From the NCBI GenBank assembly GCA_910584205.1, contig CAJUAA010000011.1, positions 28,439 to 92,438 on the forward strand: DNA of 64,000 bases, written 5' to 3'. Below are positions 1 to 8,087 of the stretch, piece after piece. Within the stretch, counting starts at the first letter, position 1. Every line of letters begins with the position of its first letter. The translations under genes and the position numbers were made by a program. The stretch is from an uncultured Lachnospiraceae bacterium (lineage in GTDB: Bacteria; Bacillota; Clostridia; Lachnospirales; Lachnospiraceae). The notes under the pieces are model-generated. The model saw nothing but the letters and a program-made list of their open reading frames with translations. It was not told the origin of the DNA and did not search any database.

Positions 1-1
1 G

Positions 2-1540
2 AATCTGGAGCGGACCAGTACACTTGCGGTTCTGACGGAAAAGTACGGGGTCTCTACGCGCACGATCCGCAGCGATCTTGGCGCGATCAACGAGATACTG
101 GAAAAGGGCGGCCTGTCGCCGGTCGAACTTCGAAGGGGCGGCGAGATTCACTGCGGGCTGGATTTTGTCGGGATTCTGGAACTGGTCGATGTGGAAGACT
201 ATTATGAATACCGGCTTTCCAGGGAGGAACGGATCCGGATCGCGGCGACGCTGATGGTCCAGTCTGCGGACTATATTACTCTTTCTGCCATTGCAGAACA
301 TCTGTTCGTCAGCCGTGCAACGGTGATCGAAGATCTGGATGAGATCAAGAATCTGATCCGCCGGGGCGGCCTGGAAGTGATCTCCAGCCCCAACAAGGGG
401 CAGCGGGTGGTGGGGAAGGAGAGCGCCAAGAGGCTGTTTCTTCTGGATCTTCAGGAACCGGAGCGCGCGGGCGCAGGAAGGGAGACGGCAAAAGTCAGCA
501 CCCAGGCGGGAAACCGGATCGTGATTCAGAAAATCATCAACGAACAGGAGCATGTACACAAAAGTTATCTGGATGACGCTTCTTTTACAAAGATCAGCAG
601 CTATCTGGGCATCATGATCGACCGGAATCTGATGGGTGAATACATGGAGCCGCAGCCCCTGACGGACAGCCCCCGCTATCGGCTGGCCCAGGATATTCTG
701 AAATATATCTGCCAGTACTGCCAGATTACGACGACGGAAGATGAGCTTCGTTTCCTGTGCGGCTTTCTGTCCAAATGCCGCTTTGTCCGGCAGTCCGGCT
801 ACAATCCGAATATCGTCAAGATCCAGATGATCACCAGACAGTTTATCCGCAGCATCTCGGAGGAGCTGGAACTGGACCTGAACATGGATTATGATTTTTT
901 TGAAAATCTGTCCAATCATCTGGAATCCGTGCTGAAGCAGGAGGCGCCCTTCTATCCCGACAGCGCGGCGATCCGGGAGATTGTGGAGGACAATCCCGGG
1001 GTTCATACGGCGGTAAAAAATCATCTGCCTGTGCTGCGACAGTATTACAGCCGGCCGCTCTCGGAGATCGAGATTCAGTACATCACGATTCATGTCTGCG
1101 CGGCGCTGGAGCGGAAGAAAAACCGGGAGATCGTCTTTCATGTGGCGGTGGTCTGTCATTCCGGCATCGGGACCTCCCAGCTTCTGATGGAAAAGCTGAA
1201 AAAGCACTTTAATTTTCAGGTGGTGGAAGTTCTCTCCGCCCATGAAGCGCGTAATCTGACGGAAGAGACAGCGGATTTTATCCTGTCCACCATTCCCCTT
1301 AAGAACTGTAAACTGGATCATGTGGTCGTTTCGCCCATGTTCAGTGACGAGGACTATATCCGGGTGGGAAATAAGATCGACACTCTTCGGAACAGCCGGA
1401 ACCTGCCCTCCCGGGTGGAGGAAAAGGCGGTCACGGCCAGGGGCCTTTTGAAGCTGTTGAAACCGGTCATCTATGAGATGGCACCGGATGCGGCATCGGG
1501 GCTTTACAGGGAAGTGCGCCGGGTTGTCCGGCATTATTGA
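2..1540 (+). CDS. PRD-domain PTS-responsive transcriptional activator (MtlR/LicR type), N-terminal part, cut by IS200-like element
   Basis: The reading frame is open from base 2, so the true start lies upstream of the window; a GTG at 191 is only an internal candidate. The first 35 codons read as the end of a helix-turn-helix (KYGVSTRTIRSDL). A second wHTH follows (AEHLFVSRATVIEDL), then two PRD-like helical regions, then a GatB-like EIIB domain whose phosphocysteine sits in VAVVCHSGIGTSQLL near base 1155. Regulators of this type are activated or silenced by PTS phosphorylation and normally end in an EIIA domain. Here the frame stops at 1538-1540 at the edge of an IS200-like element, and the EIIA domain resumes in the same frame at about 2219. 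Position next to gatB/gatC/gatD/gatA suggests it controlled galactitol use. The product, if made, lacks EIIA; whether it still activates is unknown. Confidence 0.85.
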   Translation, partial: NLERTSTLAVLTEKYGVSTRTIRSDLGAINEILEKGGLSPVELRRGGEIHCGLDFVGILELVDVEDYYEYRLSREERIRIAATLMVQSADYITLSAIAEHLFVSRATVIEDLDEIKNLIRRGGLEVISSPNKGQRVVGKESAKRLFLLDLQEPERAGAGRETAKVSTQAGNRIVIQKIINEQEHVHKSYLDDASFTKISSYLGIMIDRNLMGEYMEPQPLTDSPRYRLAQDILKYICQYCQITTTEDELRFLCGFLSKCRFVRQSGYNPNIVKIQMITRQFIRSISEELELDLNMDYDFFENLSNHLESVLKQEAPFYPDSAAIREIVEDNPGVHTAVKNHLPVLRQYYSRPLSEIEIQYITIHVCAALERKKNREIVFHVAVVCHSGIGTSQLLMEKLKKHFNFQVVEVLSAHEARNLTEETADFILSTIPLKNCKLDHVVVSPMFSDEDYIRVGNKIDTLRNSRNLPSRVEEKAVTARGLLKLLKPVIYEMAPDAASGLYREVRRVVRHY

Positions 1541-2221
1541 GAAAGCATTTTAAACCCCCATCTGAGATGGGGAGAACGGAATGAGCAGTGGCGTTGCCTG
1601 AAGTACTGAAAACCTCCTGTGTTATACTGATATTGGTTTCGCAGGCCATATATCAAAACAGAGGAGGTATCCAAAATGGATAACAGAAGTATAGCACATA
1701 CGCGGTGGAATTGCACTTATCATATTGTATTTATACCAAAATGCAGAAGAAAGGTAATGTATGGAGAAACAAAAAGAGATCTGGTGGAGATTATAAAAAA
1801 ATTATGCGAAATGAAACAGGTGGAACTGATTGATGGACGGATATGCAGGGATCATATTCACATGTATGTGGCAGTTCCGCCAAAAATGAGTGTGTCGGAA
1901 TCTATGTCTTATCTCAAGGGAAAGAGTGCACTGATGCTCTTTGACAGACATCCGGAATATCGGAGAAAGTGGGGAGACAGGCATTTCTGGGCACGGGGGT
2001 ATTATGTGGCAACAGTGGGAAATGTGAATGAAGAGACAATACTGAAATATATTCAGGAACAGGAAGAGAACGATAAATTAGAAGACGGAAGAAAGTAGCA
2101 GAGCCTTCTTTTAGAAGGCAACCAGTAAAAATGGTGTTGCGAGACCCCGCCTCAGGCGGAACCCGGGAAAGACCCCGGAGGGGTAAAAATCAAACCCCCA
2201 TTTGAAATGGGGGTCCTGACT
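1541..2221 (+). mobile_element. IS200/IS605-family insertion element (tnpA only), inserted in the PRD regulator
   Basis: About 680 bp separate two in-frame halves of one regulator gene. Near the left edge is a short stem CCCCATCTGAGATGGGG (1556-1572); near the right edge is CCCCCATTTGAAATGGGGG (about 2195-2213). Subterminal imperfect hairpins without inverted terminal repeats or target duplication are the hallmark of IS200-type single-strand transposition. The only gene inside is a Y1 transposase at 1676-2098. No tnpB is present. The exact edges are inferred (within about 5 bases): joining 1537 to 2219 or 1540 to 2222 would both restore frame. Further stems between 2100 and 2180 probably belong to the right end. 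Confidence 0.8.
1676..2098 (+). CDS. tnpA: IS200/IS605-type Y1 tyrosine transposase
   Basis: A 140-residue protein, the usual size for TnpA of IS200. It opens with the family signature around HTRWNCTYHIVFIPKCRRK and carries the HUH metal-binding motif as HIHM near residues 60-63. The catalytic tyrosine is in KYIQEQEE near residue 127. Such enzymes cut and join single-stranded DNA at the subterminal hairpins of the element. The start is supported by GAGGAGG about 10 bases upstream. The gene is lower in GC than its surroundings, as expected for an acquired element. It looks intact, so the element may still be mobile. Confidence 0.93.
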   Translation: MDNRSIAHTRWNCTYHIVFIPKCRRKVMYGETKRDLVEIIKKLCEMKQVELIDGRICRDHIHMYVAVPPKMSVSESMSYLKGKSALMLFDRHPEYRRKWGDRHFWARGYYVATVGNVNEETILKYIQEQEENDKLEDGRK

Positions 2222-2725
2222 TTTGATCAGTCGCAGGAAGCGGATGAGGAAATTTTCGCGCCCTGCCTTCATCACCTGCTTCCGCCGGATCATATCCAGC
2301 TGGACGTCCGCTGCACGGACTGGCGGGACGCAGTGCGAAGGTCAGCGGAAAAACTTCTGAACTCCGGCTACATCGAGGCCCGGTACATTGACGCCATGAT
2401 CGCCAACATTGAAGAAAACGGTCCGTACGTGGTGCTGTCCCCCGGCTTTGCCATGCCCCATGAGGGACTGGAGCAGGGGAGCATCAAGGTGGGGATGAAC
2501 CTGATCCGTCTGAATCCGCCGGTGGATTTTGGAGAAGAGGAATTTGATCCGGTGGAGTTCGTGTGCTGCTTAAGCGCGGTAGACCATAAGCTTCATCTGA
2601 AGGCGTTCTTTAATCTGGTCAATATGCTGGGGAATCCGGATTTTAAGGATGCGCTGCGAAAGGCAGGGAGTCCGCAGGAAGCGGCGGCAGTGGTGGAACG
2701 GTATGAGTATACGCTGGGAGTGTGA
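2207..2725 (+). CDS. PTS EIIA-type domain: detached C-terminal part of the PRD regulator
   Basis: 172 codons from an ATG that lies inside the right-end hairpin of the IS element. Only the part from about residue 6 on (FDQSQEADEEIF) can be native. It is a fructose/mannitol-type EIIA domain (PTS_EIIA_2) with the phosphorylatable histidine in LSPGFAMPHEGLEQGS near residue 85. The reading frame is the same as that of the upstream regulator fragment ending at 1540, which lacks exactly this domain. I therefore read it as the detached 3' end of that gene. Whether it is translated is uncertain because no good Shine-Dalgarno sequence precedes 2207. The alternative, a free EIIA protein, is less likely because a complete galactitol EIIA (9940-10407) is present nearby. 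Confidence 0.8.
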   Translation: MGVLTFDQSQEADEEIFAPCLHHLLPPDHIQLDVRCTDWRDAVRRSAEKLLNSGYIEARYIDAMIANIEENGPYVVLSPGFAMPHEGLEQGSIKVGMNLIRLNPPVDFGEEEFDPVEFVCCLSAVDHKLHLKAFFNLVNMLGNPDFKDALRKAGSPQEAAAVVERYEYTLGV

Positions 2726-2773
2726 GTTTTTCCCCTGTACCTGAAACAGCATCGATATGGAAGGAGGAGCAGT

Positions 2774-3592
2774 ATGAACTGCAGATTAGCAGCTTTGGAT
2801 ATGGATGGAACGCTTTTGATGTCAGATAAATCAGTACATCCGGATACGATTCGGGATATTGAACGGGCGGGCAGGAAAGGAATTCATGTTGTATATTGTT
2901 CCGGCAGGGCAGTCCCGGAAATATTACCATATGTTTCCTGTCTGAAAACGATGCGTTACGCGGTATGCATGAGCGGCGCGCTGGTATATGATTTCGAAGA
3001 AAACAAAAATATTTACCACAAGGCGATCGCTTATGAATATGTTCAGAAAATCGTGGACGCGGCAAAAAGGGATGATGGGATGGTGAATTTTTTAACAGAC
3101 AGGGAATCGATTGTCCGTGCGGACCAGGTAGTTCATATGAGAGATTTTCATATGGAGGTATATCAGCCGATGTTTGTTGAAATTACGAAAAAGGTTGCGG
3201 ATATGTCGGAAGAAGCAAAGCATTATGACTTTATACCGAAGGTGAATGTTTATTTTCATTCAGAAGAAGCAAGGCAGCAGGCGTATGAAATGCTGAAAGA
3301 CCTGCCGCTGGCCTTCGCTTTTGCGGAAGGAGCAAGCCTGGAAATGACAGCCCGCGGCGTGACAAAAGCGGCGGGACTGAAAGAACTGGCAAAATATCTG
3401 GGGATTTCCATGAAGGAAACGCTTGCGATTGGCGACGCGGATAATGATCGTACCGTGCTGGAGGCGGCAGGTATTTCTGTTGCAATGGGGAATGCAGACA
3501 GGAAGATTAAGGAGATTTGTGATGCGGTAACCGGCGACAATGATCATAATGGGGTTGGGGAGGCAATCAGGAAATTTCTGTTTACGGAATAA
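2774..3592 (+). CDS. Cof-type HAD-superfamily phosphatase
   Basis: 272 residues, the normal length for Cof/YbiV-type haloacid dehalogenase-like sugar-phosphate phosphatases. Motif I is LDMDGTLL at residues 8-15, with the nucleophile Asp and the second Asp two residues on. Motif II serine is in VYCSGRA (about residue 43). The motif III lysine is probably in TKAAGLKEL, and motif IV is IGDADNDRTVLEAAG (about 218-232). The large insertion between motifs II and III is the C2 cap. A strong AAGGAGGAG precedes the ATG by 7 bases. It lies between the regulator and the Rpn gene and probably dephosphorylates a sugar phosphate or other small metabolite; the substrate cannot be read from sequence. Confidence 0.92.
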   Translation: MNCRLAALDMDGTLLMSDKSVHPDTIRDIERAGRKGIHVVYCSGRAVPEILPYVSCLKTMRYAVCMSGALVYDFEENKNIYHKAIAYEYVQKIVDAAKRDDGMVNFLTDRESIVRADQVVHMRDFHMEVYQPMFVEITKKVADMSEEAKHYDFIPKVNVYFHSEEARQQAYEMLKDLPLAFAFAEGASLEMTARGVTKAAGLKELAKYLGISMKETLAIGDADNDRTVLEAAGISVAMGNADRKIKEICDAVTGDNDHNGVGEAIRKFLFTE

Positions 3593-3748
3593 GGTTTTTA
3601 AAATACCGGCAAAACCGCTTGTATTTTCCCGGACCATCTGATATAGTAAAAAATACAGATCAGAGAATTCAATCTCTTATGTTCTTTCATGGTCGTTGCA
3701 GATTCTGCAGATGTTCCATAATTGAGATGTTTAAAACAGAAAAAACGG

Positions 3749-3777
3749 TTGAGATACGGGAAATATACGGGTATAAT
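3749..3777 (+). promoter_or_regulatory. Sigma-A type promoter for the Rpn-family gene
   Basis: TTGAGA at 3749-3754 and TATAAT at 3772-3777 are separated by 17 bases. This gives a near-consensus promoter about 65 bases upstream of the ATG at 3844. A strong GGAGGGAAGGAG element lies just before that ATG. Confidence 0.75.
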
Positions 3778-3843
3778 ATAGGAAAGTGACAGAAGTCAGA
3801 CTCGTTTCTTTTCCGTACTGTCCGGAGGGAAGGAGACGGACAG

Positions 3844-4694
3844 ATGTTCCTGTCACCAAAATACGATGAATTTGTAAAGGAAATGTTCCGAAATGAGACT
3901 GTGCGCAGGTACTTTGTCGGCGATATTCTGAAAATCCCGCAGGAGGAGATCCGCAGTGTGCGGCTTAAGGATCCGTTTCTCAGAAAGTTTTTTCACAGGC
4001 AGAAACAGGGAATCCTGGATGTGAAGATGGAACTGAACGACAGCCGGAAGATCAATGTGGAACTGCAGGTGAAATTGATCCGTCACTGGGATAAGCGCCA
4101 GTTGTTTTATCTTTCGAAGCTGTATACGGAGGAGCTTTTTGCGGGAGAAGATTATGAGCAGCTGAAAAATGCGTGGGGATCAGTATACTGGATTTTAACC
4201 TGACAGATCGGAGCAGATACCACGGCGTCTACCGTCTGCGGGATGAAGACGGGTATGAATTTACGGATGCCATGGAGATCCATGTGATAGAACTGAAGAA
4301 AAAGCTCACCGGAGAGGGTGAGGTGGATGACTGGATACGTTTTTTTAATGTGAAGACAGAGGAGGATCTGGAGATGATCAGAACCAGGAACCCGGGGATT
4401 TTGGAAGCGATAAGGGAGCTGAAGCGGATGAGTATGAGCAATCCCGTGCGCCTGTGGAATGAGGCGCATCTGAAAGAAGTAAGGGATCGCAGGGCAAGAG
4501 AAGCGTATGTCCGGGATGAAGGAAAAGCAGAGGGAAGAAGGGAAGGAAAAGCCGAAGGGCTGACAGAAGGCGAACAGAGGCTGTCAGAACTGATCAGGCG
4601 TCTGATGGAGGACGGACGCCTTGAGGACGTCAGTCTTGCGGCGGAGGACACAGCTGCCAGAAAGCGATTGTATCGGGAGTACGGAATTAAATAA
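3844..4694 (+). pseudogene. Rpn-family recombination-promoting nuclease/putative transposase, frameshifted
   Basis: Two overlapping reading frames make one protein. The first (3844-4203) carries the N-terminal PD-(D/E)XK nuclease fold with DVKMELNDSRKINVELQVK, where Asp, Glu and Lys form the expected active site. The second (from about 4173 to 4694) continues as GISILDFNLTD and ends in a charged, repetitive tail (EGKAEGRREGKAEGLTEG), both typical of the family. At 4161-4180 the DNA reads CTG, five A, TGCGTGGGG. Adding one A gives LKKCVGISILDFNL, the family consensus, so a single A was lost from a run of six at 4165-4169. This could be natural, phase-variable, or a sequencing error. The two frames together give about 280 residues, roughly the normal length. 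Confidence 0.85.
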
Positions 4695-4745
4695 CATCTG
4701 AAAACCCGGATGAGGAGGAGATGATCCGCATCATTCTGGAGGAAA

Positions 4746-4790
4746 GAAAAGGCTTTTCAGAGAGCAGAGACTCTTTTGAAAAGCCTTTTC
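4746..4790 (+). terminator. Intrinsic terminator after the Rpn-family gene
   Basis: AAAAGGCTTTTCA (from 4747) pairs with TGAAAAGCCTTTT (ending 4789), leaving a loop of about 18 bases and a T-rich end. It is close to symmetrical and could work in either direction. Confidence 0.7.
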
Positions 4791-4901
4791 ACGTTCTCCG
4801 GTCACACCTTTGCCGCCTGCATTATCATTCGACCACCCATTTCACAATTCTATGAAATCCATCCAACCAATCGGTTTCTTTTCCAATTTTTTGAAATACA
4901 C

Positions 4902-5065
4902 TTGACTGTTTTTCCGGCAGGACCTGTGATAAAGTATAGCCATAACAAAGAAAGAACTATTTTATCGATAAAACAATCTTTCCGGAACCTGAACACAACA
5001 ACTTTTTACAACTTCATAAAGAATTGCCGAAGGCGGAAGACAGAGACAACAGACAGGCCTTCGGC
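4902..5065 (+). promoter_or_regulatory. Promoter and leader hairpin of the gat PTS genes
   Basis: In the 410-base gap before gatB, TTGACT at 4902-4907 is followed after about 17-19 bases by TGTGATAAAG, a plausible sigma-A promoter. The leader then contains an inverted repeat GCCGAAGGC (5027-5035) / GCCTTCGGC (5057-5065) about 40 bases before the start codon. It has no T-run, so it looks more like a regulatory or mRNA-stabilising stem than a terminator. Nothing else gene-like is visible in this gap. Confidence 0.5.
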
Positions 5066-5104
5066 ACAGAGAAAAATCCAAATCAAAAAAGGAGACTACA
5101 TAGT

Positions 5105-5398
5105 ATGGCTAAGAAAAAAGTAATCGTCGCATGCGGCGGCGCAGTGGCAACTTCTACAATCGCAGCGAACAAGGTGGTGGAGCTGGCAAAGGAAAACGGG
5201 ATCGACATCGAGATCTGCCAGATCCGGATCTCGGAGATCGCGTCCAATCTGGATTCCAACACGGTGCTGATCGTGCCGACGTCCAGAGTGAAACGCGATT
5301 ACGGAGTACCGCTGATCTCCGGCATGCCGTTTATCTCCGGCGTGAAGCTGGAAGAGACGAAGGCGGCGATCTTGAAAGTGCTGAAGGAAGCGCAGTGA
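5105..5398 (+). CDS. gatB: PTS galactitol transporter subunit IIB
   Basis: 97 residues, typical for a free GatB. The phosphocysteine is residue 10 in VACGGAVATSTIAANKV. The domain takes phosphate from GatA and passes it to galactitol during transport through GatC. I chose the ATG at 5105 because AAAAGGAGA lies 9 bases upstream and the protein starts MAKKKVIVACGG as in the family; the frame is open further upstream but those codons look non-coding. It is the first structural gene of the galactitol locus and is followed after 170 bases by gatC. Confidence 0.9.
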   Translation: MAKKKVIVACGGAVATSTIAANKVVELAKENGIDIEICQIRISEIASNLDSNTVLIVPTSRVKRDYGVPLISGMPFISGVKLEETKAAILKVLKEAQ

Positions 5399-5417
5399 CA
5401 GGTACAGGGAACTGAAA

Positions 5418-5548
5418 ACGGCATCTGCCCAGGCCGTGCGGAACCGGACCGGAACAGGACGCGGACAGCCTGGAAGCGGTCCTCGCCGGAAGGCGCAGGA
5501 AATGCGCAGGAAGTCCGGTTCCCGGACAGTGAAACGGCAGATGCCTGA
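5418..5548 (+). repeat. Inverted repeat between gatB and gatC
   Basis: GGCATCTGCC near 5421 pairs with GGCAGATGCC near 5539 across a GC-rich 100-base interval. The left arm resembles the AAAACAGCATCTGCCC core of the repeats at 6930 and 13027. It could form a processing or stabilising stem between gatB and gatC. Confidence 0.45.
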
Positions 5549-5568
5549 TTAGGACGAGGAGAATCAAC

Positions 5569-6926
5569 ATGTTAAATGCAGCAGCATTTGTAATCAATTA
5601 TGTAATCGACATGGGCGCATCAGTGATGCTTCCCATCGTCATTGCGATCATCAGTATCGCAATCGGAATCAAAGTGGGAAAGGCGGTCCGTTCCGGACTG
5701 ATGATCGGCGTCGGCTTCGTGGGCATGGGGCTGATCGTGGACATGATGAATGCGGAAGTAGGGCCGGCGGCACAGGCCATGTCCGAGCGCTTCGGGCTGA
5801 GCTTAAGCGCCGTAGATGTGGGATGGCCGGGCATGAGCCCCATCACCTGGGCATCGCCCATCGCTACCGTGGCGATCCCGGTGGCCATCGGCGTCAATAT
5901 TCTGATGTTGCTTTTCAAACTGACCAAAACCGTCAACGTGGATGTGTGGAACATCTGGCATATGACCTTTACAGGAGCGATCGCCTACGCAGTCACCGGC
6001 AATTTTGCCGTCGGTATTCTGGGCGTGGTCATTCACGCAGCCATCTCCTACAAACTGGGAGACCTGTGGGCGCCGATTCTGTCTGATTATTTTGAACTGG
6101 ACTGACCTCCCCTCACGGCACCTCGGCGTACATGGCGCCCTTTGCCTGCCTGATTGACTGGATCATCGACAGAATCCCGGGACTGAACAAGATCGACCTG
6201 ACCGCAGATACCCTTCAGGAAAAGGTGGGCGTTCTGGCAGAGCCGGTGGTCATCGGCGGAATCCTCGGCACGGCAATCGGTTTTCTGGCAGGCTATGACG
6301 CACAGAGTGCACTGCCTCTGGGAATCAAGATGTCTGCGGTCATGGTATTGATGCCGAAGATCGTCAAGTGCATCATGGATGGCCTGATGCCGCTGACCGA
6401 GCGGGCAAAGGAACTGATGAACGCAAAATTCAACGGCGCGGAGTTCTATATCGGCCTTGACCCGGCGATCCTTCTGGGCGACGCGACGGTGGTATCTGCG
6501 GGACTGATCTTCATTCCCCTGACCCTGCTCTTTGCCGTGATCCTTCCGGGCAACACGGTCCTGCCCTTCGGCGATCTGGCGACTATCGGCTTCTTCATCG
6601 CCATTGCCGTCGGCGTACATAAGGGAAATCTGTTCCGCAGCCTGATCTCCGGCAGCGTGATCATGATTGTGACGCTCTTAATCACGAACCAGACCGTGGC
6701 GTGGACCACACAGCTGGCTGTATCCACCGGAAGCGCCCAGGCCGGCAGCATTGTGGCCGCTATGGATCAGGGCGGATGCCCCATCGCCTATATCTTTACC
6801 AGTCTGTTCACCCGTGAAAATGTGTTCGGCCTGATTTTGGCGGCAGCCGTCTACGCGCTGTGCATGGTCTTTGCGGTCCTGCACTCCAGAAAGCGTGCGG
6901 CGGAGCTGGAAGCGGACGAAGCGTAA
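5569..6926 (+). pseudogene. gatC: PTS galactitol transporter subunit IIC, frameshifted
   Basis: Two frames make one GatC-type permease of about 450 residues. 5569-6105 gives the first membrane segments (VMLPIVIAIISIAIGIKVG, then GWPGMSPITWASPIATVAIP). The second frame (open from before 6099, first ATG 6132) gives the rest, including FYIGLDPAILLGDATVVSAG and HKGNLFRSLISG. The first frame stops at ELD-stop (6103-6105) where the family continues with a Gly-Leu-Thr...His-Gly-Thr stretch, and that stretch is readable in the other frame (GLTSPHGTSAYM). Restoring one GGAC unit at 6098-6102 would repair the frame, so the lesion may be loss of one copy of a GGAC tandem; a single-base loss is also possible. 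It lies between gatB and gatD. As read, no functional permease is made. Confidence 0.88.
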
Positions 6927-6929
6927 TTT

Positions 6930-6993
6930 AAAACAGCATCTGCCCGAGGGTCGCTCCGGAAGGATTTTACGGAGCGAAGCAAGGGGCGGATGC
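6930..6993 (+). repeat. Short interspersed, hairpin-forming repeat upstream of gatD
   Basis: The segment starts AAAACAGCATCTGCCCGA and folds as two nested stems: GCATCTGCCC with GGGCGGATGC (6984-6993), and inside it GCTCCG with CGGAGC. Its first 40 bases match the segment at 13027-13069 at most positions (AAAACAGCATCTG.CCGA.....GCT..GGAA..ATTTTAC). This points to a dispersed repeat family rather than a gene-specific leader. Confidence 0.55.
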
Positions 6994-7018
6994 GGAGCTT
7001 TAACAGGAGGTCCATATT

Positions 7019-8071
7019 ATGAAAGCAGGCGTTGTATACGCAAAAAACGACATTCGTTTTGAAGATACAGAAAAACCGGCAGTCGTGCCGGGAAAGGTGC
7101 TGGTCAAGGTAAAATACACCGGGATCTGCGGATCGGACGTGCCCCGGGTCAACGGCGATGCGTGCCACTATTTCCCCAATATTCTGGGGCATGAGTTCTC
7201 CGGCGTAGTGGAGGAAATCGGGGAAGGCGTCACATCCGTAAAGCCGGGGGACCGGGTAGCGGGAATCTCGCTGGTCCCCTGTATGAAATGCGAAGACTGT
7301 CAGAAAGGCAATTATTCTTTATGCAGGCATTACAGTTTTATCGGCTCCCGGGAATTTGGAAGCTTTGCGGAATACGTACTGGTACCGGAGAAAAATGTAT
7401 GCAAATTCTCCGAGAAAGTCAGCTTTGAGCAGGGTGCCCTGTTTGAGCCGGCCACGGTTGCGCTCCACGGCCTGGAGCGGCTGAATTACCGGGGAGGCGG
7501 CACGGTGGCGATCTTGGGCGGCGGTACCATCGGCATGTTTGTCATGCAGTGGGCGAAGATCTACGGCGCCCGGAAGGTGGTGGTCTTTGATATTGCCAAA
7601 GAGCGTCTGGAGCTTGGCAGAAGGCTGGGTGCGGACGGCGGCATTAACACGCTGGATGCGGACTTCATGGATCAGGCCATGGCCATGACGGACGGCAGAG
7701 GTTTTGATTACGTCTACGAGACTGCCGGCAACGTCATCACCATGAAAATGGCATTTCGGCTGGCGGCAAATAAAGCCCAGGTCTGTTTTGTGGGAACGCC
7801 GACGAAAGAACTCTCCTTCTCCGTGGAGGACTGGGAAAATATCAACCGGAAGGAATTTACGCTGACCGGCTCCTGGATGAGCTACAGCGCGCCGTTCCCG
7901 GGACATGAATGGTCCGCGGCGGCCCATTATTTTGAGACCGGAGAACTGAAGACGGACGACTCCTTTATTTTCAAAAAAATGCCCTTAAAGGATATTGCGG
8001 AGGCGTTCGAACTGTACAGGACGCCGGGCGCGGTCAAAGGAAAGATTTTGATTGATTCGGAATTTCAATAA
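7019..8071 (+). CDS. gatD: Galactitol-1-phosphate 5-dehydrogenase (zinc-dependent MDR)
   Basis: 350 residues, a medium-chain zinc alcohol dehydrogenase. Catalytic zinc ligands are Cys in GICGSDVPR (about residue 38) and His-Glu in GHEFSG (about 59-60). The structural zinc site is CMKCEDCQKGNYSLC (about 89-103). The NAD-binding Rossmann glycine motif is ILGGGTIGMF (about 164-173). The segment TLTGSWMSYSAPFPGHEW closely resembles the GSWMNYSSPWPG stretch of GatD. The enzyme oxidises galactitol-1-phosphate to tagatose-6-phosphate in the cytoplasm. AACAGGAGG precedes the ATG. It lies between gatC and the gatZ-gatY fusion and appears intact. Confidence 0.9.
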   Translation: MKAGVVYAKNDIRFEDTEKPAVVPGKVLVKVKYTGICGSDVPRVNGDACHYFPNILGHEFSGVVEEIGEGVTSVKPGDRVAGISLVPCMKCEDCQKGNYSLCRHYSFIGSREFGSFAEYVLVPEKNVCKFSEKVSFEQGALFEPATVALHGLERLNYRGGGTVAILGGGTIGMFVMQWAKIYGARKVVVFDIAKERLELGRRLGADGGINTLDADFMDQAMAMTDGRGFDYVYETAGNVITMKMAFRLAANKAQVCFVGTPTKELSFSVEDWENINRKEFTLTGSWMSYSAPFPGHEWSAAAHYFETGELKTDDSFIFKKMPLKDIAEAFELYRTPGAVKGKILIDSEFQ

Positions 8072-8087
8072 AAATGGAGACAGCGAT

